10,126 nucleotides of DNA, taken from positions 1 through 10,126 of the forward strand of contig JAFZMT010000103.1 in the NCBI GenBank assembly GCA_017553245.1. The letters run 5' to 3'. Made by a program: the position numbers and the translations under genes. Positions within the stretch are counted from its first letter, which is position 1. The number at the start of each line of letters is the position of its first letter. Shown in pieces: positions 4,145 to 10,126 of this stretch. Source of the stretch: Methanomicrobium sp. (GTDB taxonomy: Archaea > Halobacteriota > Methanomicrobia > Methanomicrobiales > Methanomicrobiaceae). The notes under the pieces were generated by a model that saw only the letters and a list, made by a program, of their open reading frames with translations, did no database searches and was not told the DNA's origin.

Positions 4145-6364
4145 ATGGATACTCATGAAGACTGCGAATGCGGCTGCGGCTGTTCGCACGAGTCACACGA
4201 CAATCACGACTCTCATGAACCGCATGATTCGCACGAGTCGCACGACCCGCACAGCCACAGCCACGGATGTCCCTGCGGATGCGGTCACGACCACGGCAGA
4301 GTACGTGATGAAGATTCGCCGTGGTGGAAAGAATCGGAATTCATCTTCCTCATCATAGCCGGTATTACGCTTCTGGCGGCGCTTATCGGGGAATATTGCG
4401 GCAGCCTGAGCGAATCTTATATCTCGGCGCTCGCTCTTGTATCGGCGGCGTTCACCGGCATTCCGATAATCTGGTATGCGGTCAAAGGCTTTCTTGTCGA
4501 AAGAAAGGGACTCTACGAGCTTGCGGGGCTTGCCATCCTCGGCGCAGTTTACCTCGGAGACTACATGGTCGCGGCTGAAGTGGGTTTCATCCTCACCCTC
4601 GGAGAGATCGCCGAGGACTACGGATACAGCCGCTCGCGAAGAGATATCGAAAAATTAGCCTCTCTTCACCCGAAATTCGGACTCGTAAAACGAAAAGTGA
4701 CGCACTGCGACTGCGGCGAAGAGCATGATCACGAAGACGAACACGATCATGATCACGAGCATGAGCATGAACACGGGCACGACTGCGAGCATGATGAATG
4801 CCGCTGTCACGAAGAGCACGACGGCGGCGAATGCGGTTGCGAACACGGCTCTCACGAAGAAACGGCTGATTTCGTCGAAGTCCCCGTAGACGAGATCGAG
4901 GTCGGCGACATCGCACGTGTAAGACCCGGCGACATAGTCTGTGCCGACGGCGTTGTCATCTCGGGCATTGCAAGCATGGACGAATCCTGCATAACGGGAG
5001 AGAGTATCGCCGTTGACAAATCCGCCGGCGACATGGTCTATTCCGGCAGCGTCAACCTCAACGGACTTATCGAGATTGAGGTGAAACGGCGCGGCAGCGA
5101 CTCGACCTACTCGCAGATACTCAACCTCGTTCATGAGGCAGAGGAGAGAAAACCGCCCTCATATCCCTTCATCGAGAAATTCCTGCGGTATTACACCCCG
5201 CTGACTCTCTTGGTCGCCGCTCTGATACTCATCGCCACCGGCAGTCTCGAAAAGACAATCACCGTCATAATCGTTTCATGCCCCTGCGGAATCCTTCTGG
5301 CGACGCCCTCAGCCGCAATCGCCGCAATCGGCGCCGGAGCAAGGCGCGGAATCCTCTTCAAGAGCGGCAGATACCTCGAAGAAGCCGGTCGCATCAACGC
5401 CGTCCTCTTCGACAAGACGGGAACGCTGACGACGGGAAAGATGTCGGTCGCGGCTGTCGAGGCATTCGGCGTCACGAAAGAAGAGGTCATTTCCGAGGCG
5501 GCGCTGGCTGAGAACGGACTCCAGCACCCCGTATCGAAGGCGGTCACGGATTATGCCGGCGAAATCGGCATCACGACAGTCCCCGACAGCGCCGAATGCA
5601 TCCGCACCGTCATCGCCACCGGCATGACCGCCGAAATTAAGGAAAACTCAAAGGTAATCAGGGTCATTAAGGTCGGCAACCGCAGTTTCGCGCAATCGGC
5701 GGGCGTAACCTTCACCGATGAGGCGCAGCGTGCGTATGAGCGCTTCTCAACCGCGGGTCACAACACCCTCTTCGTCATAAGAAACGGCACCATCATCGGC
5801 TTAATCGGAATTTCCGACCTTATCCGCGAGGAATCGCCGCGGGTGATATCGCAGCTCAAAGCCGCCGGCATAAAAAAACTTGCCATCCTCTCCGGCGACA
5901 AACACGAGATTGTGCGAAGCATTGCCGAAAAATGCGGCATAAGCGCCGATGACCTCTACCCAGAAATCCTCCCCGCCGACAAAAAAGAGATTACCGCCCG
6001 ATATCAGAAAGAAGGCTACAGCGTCTGCTTCGTAGGCGACGGCGTCAACGACAGCCCCGCACTTGCGCAGGCTAACCTCGGAGCCGCCATCGCCTCCCGC
6101 GAAAATACCGCGGCGATAGAGACCGCACATGCCGTAATCCTCCGCGACAGCCTCGATGCCGTCACGATGCTCCTTAAGATAGGGCGGATAGCGGTGCGCA
6201 CAATCAAATTCAATACCGCATTTGCCGTACTTATCTCCGCCGGACTCGTGATTCTCGCAATCTTGGGCATAGTTACCCCCGTAGTCGGCGCACTCGGTCA
6301 CGAGGTCGCGGTCATGGGAGTCCTTATCAACTCCGCAATCCTGCCGCTGAAACTCGGCAGATAG
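4145..6364 (+). CDS. P1B-type heavy-metal-translocating ATPase with two His/Cys-rich segments
   Basis: A 739-residue metal-exporting P-type ATPase. Family motifs in order are TGES 284-287 (actuator), CPC 379-381 in helix 6 (metal path), DKTGTLT 423-429 (phosphorylated D423), HP 461-462 (P1B mark), GDK 584-586 and GDGVND 631-636. About eight helices are seen: four before 157, two at 350-389, two at 688-735. The last carries H719-E720 where zinc pumps usually have D-x-G. No folded CxxC metal-binding domain is present. Instead residues 1-51 hold 13 His and 7 Cys, and residues 186-238, between helix 4 and the actuator core, hold 15 His and 7 Cys. Both would be cytosolic and could bind or sense Zn, Ni, Co or Cd. 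The start has GGGGGA 4 nt upstream. It is the second gene of the MarR operon. The metal is not certain; the His-rich tails argue against a pure copper pump. Confidence 0.92.
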   Translation: MDTHEDCECGCGCSHESHDNHDSHEPHDSHESHDPHSHSHGCPCGCGHDHGRVRDEDSPWWKESEFIFLIIAGITLLAALIGEYCGSLSESYISALALVSAAFTGIPIIWYAVKGFLVERKGLYELAGLAILGAVYLGDYMVAAEVGFILTLGEIAEDYGYSRSRRDIEKLASLHPKFGLVKRKVTHCDCGEEHDHEDEHDHDHEHEHEHGHDCEHDECRCHEEHDGGECGCEHGSHEETADFVEVPVDEIEVGDIARVRPGDIVCADGVVISGIASMDESCITGESIAVDKSAGDMVYSGSVNLNGLIEIEVKRRGSDSTYSQILNLVHEAEERKPPSYPFIEKFLRYYTPLTLLVAALILIATGSLEKTITVIIVSCPCGILLATPSAAIAAIGAGARRGILFKSGRYLEEAGRINAVLFDKTGTLTTGKMSVAAVEAFGVTKEEVISEAALAENGLQHPVSKAVTDYAGEIGITTVPDSAECIRTVIATGMTAEIKENSKVIRVIKVGNRSFAQSAGVTFTDEAQRAYERFSTAGHNTLFVIRNGTIIGLIGISDLIREESPRVISQLKAAGIKKLAILSGDKHEIVRSIAEKCGISADDLYPEILPADKKEITARYQKEGYSVCFVGDGVNDSPALAQANLGAAIASRENTAAIETAHAVILRDSLDAVTMLLKIGRIAVRTIKFNTAFAVLISAGLVILAILGIVTPVVGALGHEVAVMGVLINSAILPLKLGR

Positions 6365-6376
6365 GAGTCTGCGTGC

Positions 6377-6390
6377 GGGCGCCGGCGCCC
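6377..6390. terminator. GC-rich perfect palindrome after the ATPase gene
   Basis: GGGCGCCGGCGCCC is a 14-bp perfect palindrome starting 12 nt after the ATPase stop. It could end the operon's transcript, although no T-run follows, so a protein-binding site is the alternative. Confidence 0.35.
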
Positions 6391-6430
6391 ACAACCACTG
6401 ATCCCTCTAACCCCGTTGCATCTACGAAAA

Positions 6431-6452
6431 GAAATATTAACGAAAAATACTA
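6431..6452 (+). promoter_or_regulatory. Possible promoter of the rubrerythrin gene
   Basis: Two weak TATA-like elements, GAAATATTAA (6431-6440) and AAAAATACTA (6443-6452), lie in an AT-rich patch 44-65 bp before the chosen start. Either would give a leader of about 20-35 nt carrying the GAGGA Shine-Dalgarno. The match to consensus is loose. Confidence 0.3.
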
Positions 6453-6495
6453 ACTGATTGATGTTAAACACATAAACTCAATGCGAGGATTAATT

Positions 6496-7038
6496 ATGGT
6501 AAATCTGAAAGGTACAAAGACAGAGGCGAATTTGCAGACCGCATTCGCAGGCGAATCGCAGGCAAGAAACAAATACACCTACTATGCCTCAAAGGCAAAG
6601 AAAGAGGGCTACAATCAGATAGCCGCAATCTTTGAGGAGACCGCGGGCAACGAAAAAGAGCACGCAAAAATATGGTTCAAACTTCTCCACGACGGCGCCG
6701 TCCCCTCAACCGTCGAGAACCTTCTTGCCGCCGCCGAAGGCGAAAACTTCGAGTGGACCGACATGTATGCAAAGTTTGCAAAAGAAGCACGCGAAGAGGG
6801 CTTCAACGACATTGCCGCACTCTTTGAGGGCGTAGGCAAAATCGAGAAGGAACATGAGGAGCGCTACCGCAAACTTCTGGAAAACATCAAGAAAGAGATT
6901 GTCTTCTCACGCTCCGAGGTAAAAGTCTGGAAATGCGCAAACTGCGGACACATCAGCATCGGCAAGGAAGCACCCAAGACCTGCCCGGTCTGCGATCACC
7001 CGCAGGCATACTTCGAGATTAAAGCGGACAACTACTGA
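6496..7038 (+). CDS. rbr: Rubrerythrin
   Basis: A 180-residue non-haem iron protein that reduces hydrogen peroxide to water in the cytoplasm of anaerobes, taking electrons through its rubredoxin domain. The N-terminal four-helix bundle shows [11 protein letters not shown] (E20), NEKEHA (E53, H56), EGENFEW (E83, E86) and KIEKEHE (E117, H120). These positions match the di-iron ligand pattern of Desulfovibrio vulgaris rubrerythrin by eye. The C-terminal rubredoxin-type iron site is C147-x-x-C150 and C163-x-x-C166 in WKCANCG...KTCPVCDHP. The length is typical for the family. The ATG at 6496 is preferred over the in-frame ATG at 6481 because GAGGA (6485-6489) sits 6 nt upstream of it and family members begin close to this Met. 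It appears to be transcribed alone and ends in an oligo-T stretch. Confidence 0.95.
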   Translation: MVNLKGTKTEANLQTAFAGESQARNKYTYYASKAKKEGYNQIAAIFEETAGNEKEHAKIWFKLLHDGAVPSTVENLLAAAEGENFEWTDMYAKFAKEAREEGFNDIAALFEGVGKIEKEHEERYRKLLENIKKEIVFSRSEVKVWKCANCGHISIGKEAPKTCPVCDHPQAYFEIKADNY

Positions 7039-7109
7039 AATAAATCTCATTTACAAATTTAACCAAATCTCTCAAATCTAATCCTATATAACCAAATTTA
7101 TTGCAACAC

Positions 7110-7117
7110 TTTTTTTT
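7110..7117 (+). terminator. Oligo-T terminator after rubrerythrin
   Basis: Eight consecutive T's lie 71 nt after the rubrerythrin stop in an AT-rich stretch. Archaeal RNA polymerase is known to stop at such tracts without a hairpin. Confidence 0.55.
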
Positions 7118-7181
7118 GTCGCTGTCAAAAACAGATCTTCGCGTAATATTACCCGTGCGGAATAGTATTCCATCTTACCGA

Positions 7182-7395
7182 TTAGTCAATGATGTCGAAG
7201 TTTAGTCAATAATTTAGTCCAAGATGTTGAAATTTAGTCAATGATTAAGTAAACGAAATCTAAATATTGCCCTTGAATCAGCCAAAGAAGCAGAAATTTC
7301 GTCAATAAATTTAGTCGAAGAAGTTGAAATTCAGTCAATGATTTAGTCAATGAATAAGTCAACGCAGTCAAAATTCAGTCATTGAATCAGTCGGG
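7182..7395. repeat. Degenerate TTTAGTCAAT repeat family
   Basis: About nine variants of TT(T/C)AGTCAAT(G/A)A occur at roughly 7182, 7202, 7213, 7233, 7298, 7310, 7330, 7342 and 7374. There is a higher-order pattern. A block starting at 7201 (TTTAGTCAATAA, then TTTAGTCCAAGATGTTGAAA, then TTTAGTCAATGATTAAGT) recurs, with some insertions, from 7297 (TTTCGTCAATAA, then TTTAGTCGAAGAAGTTGAAA, then TTCAGTCAATGA). The offset is 96-97 bp. It appears to be duplicated, decaying non-coding DNA. Confidence 0.7.
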
Positions 7396-7402
7396 GAAAG
7401 TG

Positions 7403-7427
7403 AACTGTTGCAAAATCTGCAACAGTT
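7403..7427. repeat. Perfect 10-bp inverted repeat
   Basis: AACTGTTGCA (7403-7412) and TGCAACAGTT (7418-7427) flank a 5-nt loop AAATC. No T-run follows directly on either strand, so it may be a protein-binding site or an RNA processing hairpin in the EF-2 3' region. Confidence 0.6.
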
Positions 7428-7441
7428 GAGAAATGCATATT

Positions 7442-7526
7442 TTATTGTATAATATCCGCAATATCGGGACTACAGGTATCTGTTATTGTATATCGCGTCC
7501 CGATATTGCCGTTATTGAATAGTATC
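7442..7526. repeat. 13-bp inverted repeat nested in TTATTGTATA repeats
   Basis: GCAATATCGGGAC (7458-7470) and GTCCCGATATTGC (7497-7509) form a perfect 13-bp stem around a 26-nt loop. Inside the loop ACAG/CTGT (7472-7475, 7480-7483) can pair again. Direct repeats surround it: TTATTGTATAATATC at 7442-7456, TTATTGTATATC inside the loop at 7483-7494, and TTATTGAATAGTATC at 7512-7526, the outer two matching at 13 of 15 bases. It is either a structured 3' region of the EF-2 transcript or a very small inverted-repeat element. Confidence 0.65.
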
Positions 7527-7531
7527 TGTCC

Positions 7532-7576
7532 TGTGTAAGATGATTTGTATGATGTGTAAGATGATGTGTAAGATAT
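7532..7576. repeat. Short TGTGTAAGATGA repeats next to the EF-2 stop
   Basis: TGTGTAAGATGA stands at 7532-7543 and 7553-7564, with TGTGTAAGATAT at 7565-7576. A degenerate TTTGTATGA (7544-7552) fills the gap between the first two. The array ends 20 bp beyond the EF-2 stop codon, so it would lie in the EF-2 3' untranslated region. Confidence 0.7.
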
Positions 7577-7595
7577 TGTATCGGGGATTATCCGA

Positions 7596-9791
7596 TTATA
7601 CGAGATAATCCTCGGGTGTCGGAATCTGTTCCTTAAGACCCTTGCGCTTTCTGATTTCCTTAACTACGTCCTTAAGGATACCCGCAGGAACAACATCGAA
7701 ACCTGCGAACTCCGTGGACCACATTGCACGACCCTCGGTTGCCGAGCGGACATCGCCGGCGAAACCGAAGAGCTGAGCGACAGGTGCCTTACCGATAACG
7801 GTAATCGTGTCACCCTCGGAAGTCATATCCGAGACCTGACCGCGGCGTCCCTGAATCATACCGGTTGCGCTTCCCATGTGTTCCTGCGGAACCGTAATCT
7901 GGAGGAACTGCATCGGCTCAAGGAGCGTGTCGCCTGCCATGAGGACACCCGCCTTAACCGCTGACCTGACCGCAGGAATGACCTGTGCGGGACCGCGGTG
8001 GATTGCATCCTCGTGGAGCTTGACATCGACGAGCTTAATCAGGACATTCTGGATCTGCTCATCCGCAAGCGGACCGCCTGCAAGAGCCTCTCTCCAGCCG
8101 TCGAAGATAAGTTCCATGGTCTCGTTGAGGTACTGAATACCCTTTGTCATATCGAAGAATGTGTTCGTACCCTCGATTGCGACAAGGTTCTTTGCCTGCT
8201 CTTTGTCGATTCCAAGCTCGATTAACTTGTCACGGCGCTCGAGTGCGGGCATATCCATTGTGACCTCTCCGTCCTTGATTGCCTTGACGAGGTTTGCCGG
8301 CATCGGCTCAAGCTCGATATAGAATCTGTTGTGGCGGTTCGGTGACTTACCCTCGACAGGACCTGCCTTGCCGGTGATGGTCTCGCGGTAAACGACAATA
8401 GGCGGCGAGGTAACGATCTCGACGTTCTTGTCACGTGCGATACGTCCCGTGATAACCTCAAGGTGAAGCTCACCCATACCGGAGATAAGGTGCTCGCCGG
8501 TCTCCTCGTTGATCGTAACCTGAACGGTCGGATCCTCTTTTGCGACCTGACGGAGAACCGTAATCAGCTTGGGCAGATCCTTCATGTTCTTAGCCTCGAC
8601 GGCTACGGTCATGACAGGCTCTGAGTAGTGCTTAAGGGACTCGAACGGAGTCATCTCCATAAGGGTTGAAGCGGTCGAACCGACGATGGCATCCTTAAGA
8701 CCCGTGACGGCAACGATGTTACCCGCGGGGATTGCCTCGACCTCGATTCTCTCCGCACCCATGAAGAGACCGACCTGGGTAAGGCGGTTGACCTTCTTTG
8801 CCGTTCCCATGACGTAAAGTTCGGTACCGCGTCTGAGCGTACCCGAGAAGAGACGTCCTGTTGCTACCTCACCCGCATGCTGATCGAAGGAGATATCGGT
8901 AACCATCAGAGATGCCGGTCCGTTGGGGTCACAGTTATACATTGCCTGACCTTCGGGTGTCGACTTGTCACCGTGCTGCCATATAATGTTGACACGGCGC
9001 TTCTGCGACTCAATCGGGTTTGGCAGGTGGTTGACTACCATATCGAGAACAACCGAGCAGAGCGGACTGTTCTTTGCAAGCCACTTCATATCGCCGGCGG
9101 TACACTTCTCGTAGACATCCTTGAAGGAAACGCCGCTCTTCTTCATGTACGGAACCGAAACAGCCCAGTTGTAGAGAGCCGAGCCGAATGCGACCGTACC
9201 CTGTGCCGCATCGAGTTTCCAGCCGTTGTTGTATGCCTCCTCGTTCATGCCCTTGATAAGCTTGTTAACCTTATCAATGACCTTTCCGAGACGGATCTGC
9301 ATGGTCATCTCGTCAACTTTAAGTTCGTTGATTAAACGGTCAACCTTGTTGACAAAGAGAACGGGCTTGACACCCTCTTTGAGTGCCTGGCGAAGAACGG
9401 TCTCGGTCTGAGGCATGGTTCCCTCAACGGCATCGACGAGGACGACGGCACCGTCGACCGCACGCATTGCACGCGTAACGTCTCCGCCGAAGTCTACGTG
9501 ACCCGGAGTATCAATCATGTTGATAAGGTATTCTTTGCCGTCGTACTCGTGAACCATCGATACGTTGGATGCATCGATAGTGATACCGCGTGCCTGCTCT
9601 TCCTCATCCGAGTCCATCCAACAGGCTTTACCCGCAATCTCCTCACTGATCATTCCCGCGCCTGCAAGAAGGTTATCTGAGAGTGTGGTCTTTCCGTGAT
9701 CAATGTGAGCTACGATACCGATGTTACGGATCATCTTAGGCTGATCCATCAGTTCCGTAACCCTTTCCACCATTTTCTTTCGTCTGGTCAT
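7596..9791 (-). CDS. fusA: Translation elongation factor 2 (aEF-2)
   Basis: A 731-residue GTPase that drives ribosomal translocation, the archaeal/eukaryotic counterpart of bacterial EF-G. GTP-binding motifs are AHIDHGKTT 28-36, the switch region RGITIDAS 68-75, DTPGH 94-98 and NKVD 148-151. The domain IV tip shows [12 protein letters not shown], with H598 as the residue converted to diphthamide, which is the archaeal/eukaryotic mark. The C-terminal domain V contains [11 protein letters not shown] and [20 protein letters not shown]. Full length, with no frameshift. The start at 9791 has GGTG 7 nt upstream and matches the usual [13 protein letters not shown] opening. It lies 42 nt after the uS7 stop, with a TATA-like box and a T8 tract between them, so it may be read both with uS7 and from its own promoter. 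No EF-1alpha gene follows it here. Confidence 0.97.
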   Translation of the reverse strand: MTRRKKMVERVTELMDQPKMIRNIGIVAHIDHGKTTLSDNLLAGAGMISEEIAGKACWMDSDEEEQARGITIDASNVSMVHEYDGKEYLINMIDTPGHVDFGGDVTRAMRAVDGAVVLVDAVEGTMPQTETVLRQALKEGVKPVLFVNKVDRLINELKVDEMTMQIRLGKVIDKVNKLIKGMNEEAYNNGWKLDAAQGTVAFGSALYNWAVSVPYMKKSGVSFKDVYEKCTAGDMKWLAKNSPLCSVVLDMVVNHLPNPIESQKRRVNIIWQHGDKSTPEGQAMYNCDPNGPASLMVTDISFDQHAGEVATGRLFSGTLRRGTELYVMGTAKKVNRLTQVGLFMGAERIEVEAIPAGNIVAVTGLKDAIVGSTASTLMEMTPFESLKHYSEPVMTVAVEAKNMKDLPKLITVLRQVAKEDPTVQVTINEETGEHLISGMGELHLEVITGRIARDKNVEIVTSPPIVVYRETITGKAGPVEGKSPNRHNRFYIELEPMPANLVKAIKDGEVTMDMPALERRDKLIELGIDKEQAKNLVAIEGTNTFFDMTKGIQYLNETMELIFDGWREALAGGPLADEQIQNVLIKLVDVKLHEDAIHRGPAQVIPAVRSAVKAGVLMAGDTLLEPMQFLQITVPQEHMGSATGMIQGRRGQVSDMTSEGDTITVIGKAPVAQLFGFAGDVRSATEGRAMWSTEFAGFDVVPAGILKDVVKEIRKRKGLKEQIPTPEDYLV

Positions 9792-9802
9792 GTAGATACA
9801 CC

Positions 9803-9821
9803 AAAAAAAAGTATTTTATAA
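9803..9821 (-). promoter_or_regulatory. TATA-like box and T8 tract between uS7 and EF-2
   Basis: On the minus strand TTATAAAATA (complement of 9812-9821) is centred about 25 bp before the EF-2 ATG, followed at once by eight T's (9810-9803) and then GGTG. The box could start a short-leader EF-2 mRNA. The T8 tract could also cause partial termination of transcripts coming from uS7. The two roles are not exclusive. Confidence 0.4.
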
Positions 9822-9833
9822 TTTAAATCAGGT

Positions 9834-10126
9834 TTAACGTGCCGATTTAGCTACACGTTCACGTTCTTCTTTCTTTGCTACCGAGAAACTGCGGGTGTCG
9901 CCTGCGGCGGCGAGGATAAGCTCTTCCGCAAGAACTGCGGAAGCCGCACGCTTCTTTTTGTGGCTTCCCTGCTGAACCGCTTTTGCAAGGAAGTAAAGTG
10001 CGGTATCAATACGGCGCTGAGGGGCTGTATCGACCGACTTGGGGACATTGATACCTCCGTACTTTAAACGGACGGTCTCTTCGCGCGGACCCGCGTTCGC
10101 GATTGCCTCGATTAAGACCTCAACGG
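9834..10126 (-). CDS. rps7: Small ribosomal subunit protein uS7, C-terminal part (partial)
   Basis: The frame runs in from the right edge and stops at 9834, giving the last 96 residues. Visible blocks typical of archaeal uS7 are [40 protein letters not shown], and the basic [23 protein letters not shown]. The protein binds 16S rRNA in the head of the 30S subunit and lies near the exit site. It is upstream of EF-2 on the same strand with a 42-nt gap, the usual archaeal str-type order (S12, S7, EF-2). The N-terminal half lies outside the window. Confidence 0.95.
   Translation of the reverse strand, partial: VEVLIEAIANAGPREETVRLKYGGINVPKSVDTAPQRRIDTALYFLAKAVQQGSHKKKRAASAVLAEELILAAAGDTRSFSVAKKEERERVAKSAR

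Larger units (their letters stand above)
7039..7595. other. 557-bp gene-free stretch rich in repeats and inverted repeats
   Basis: No open frame of convincing length or composition exists on either strand. From left to right it holds an AT-rich patch with two AACCAAAT copies (7061-7068, 7090-7097), an oligo-T tract, the TTTAGTCAAT repeats (7182-7395), a 10-bp inverted repeat (7403-7427), a 13-bp inverted repeat with flanking TTATTG repeats (7442-7526) and TGTGTAAGATGA repeats (7532-7576). It separates the convergent rubrerythrin and EF-2 genes. Confidence 0.75.

Noticed and set aside
4655..5134. Minus-strand open frame inside the ATPase gene
   Set aside because: Antisense of the His/Asp/Glu-rich segment read as a Val/Met/Phe-rich chain; a compositional artefact.
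5801..6394. Minus-strand 197-codon open frame over the ATPase 3' end
   Set aside because: Shadow of a strongly conserved ATPase region; no motif or start signal.
7240..7370. Short minus-strand open stretch (Leu/Thr-rich, about 45 codons) through the TTTAGTCAAT repeats
   Set aside because: No ATG or ribosome-binding site at its head; its composition simply reflects the repeat sequence, and neighbouring repeat copies contain stops.
7182..7395. CRISPR array in the repeat-rich spacer
   Set aside because: The repeats are about 10 bp, degenerate and unevenly spaced, with no unique spacers of constant length and no cas genes nearby.
8877..9335. Plus-strand 152-codon open frame inside EF-2
   Set aside because: Antisense to conserved EF-2 sequence; no ribosome-binding site and no recognisable product.

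Overview
The window looks like chromosomal DNA from a methanogenic archaeon, most likely of the order Methanomicrobiales. The evidence is an archaeal EF-2 with a diphthamide site, downstream of an archaeal uS7 gene; an archaellin-type class III signal peptide of the FTGLEAAIVL type; TATA-like boxes about 25 bp upstream of several starts; and oligo-T or hairpin ends between genes. The order-level placement is inference from family resemblance, not from a search.

Left part (1-3302). The 3' end of an unidentified gene (1-85) runs towards a CPA2-type cation/proton antiporter (265-1461, minus strand). Two perfect hairpins lie between these convergent genes. Divergent from the antiporter are a solitary archaellin-like protein (1609-2220), a G-quadruplex-capable C-rich spacer, an unrecognised protein with a membrane segment at each end (2335-3003), and a 60-residue two-helix membrane protein (3120-3302). 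The gene-free stretch 3303-3708 holds a terminator-like hairpin, an array of eight 9-10 bp repeats, a second hairpin, and the promoter/operator of the next operon.

Middle part (3600-6390). A compact metal-homeostasis operon: a MarR regulator with a His cluster like that of zinc-sensing AdcR, then 19 nt later a P1B-type metal ATPase. The ATPase has two separate His/Cys-rich segments, one at the N terminus and one inserted before the actuator domain. Upstream of the regulator are four copies of TCAAA(C/T) at an exact 16-bp period, the first also forming an inverted repeat GTTTGA-TAG-TCAAAC. They lie directly after a TATA box and look like an operator. I regard this operon as the most interesting part of the window: the regulator would sense a metal and set the level of the pump.

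Right part (6481-10126). Rubrerythrin (6496-7038, peroxide defence) is followed by an oligo-T terminator and a 557-bp gene-free stretch 7039-7595. That stretch is dense in repeats and inverted repeats: a TTTAGTCAAT family, a 10-bp and a 13-bp perfect inverted repeat, and TGTGTAAGATGA repeats. Beyond it, on the minus strand, lie EF-2 (7596-9791) and, upstream of EF-2, the 3' part of the uS7 gene (9834-10126, cut by the window edge). These are a translation cluster that ends at EF-2 here. No tRNA, rRNA, CRISPR array or insertion sequence was seen.
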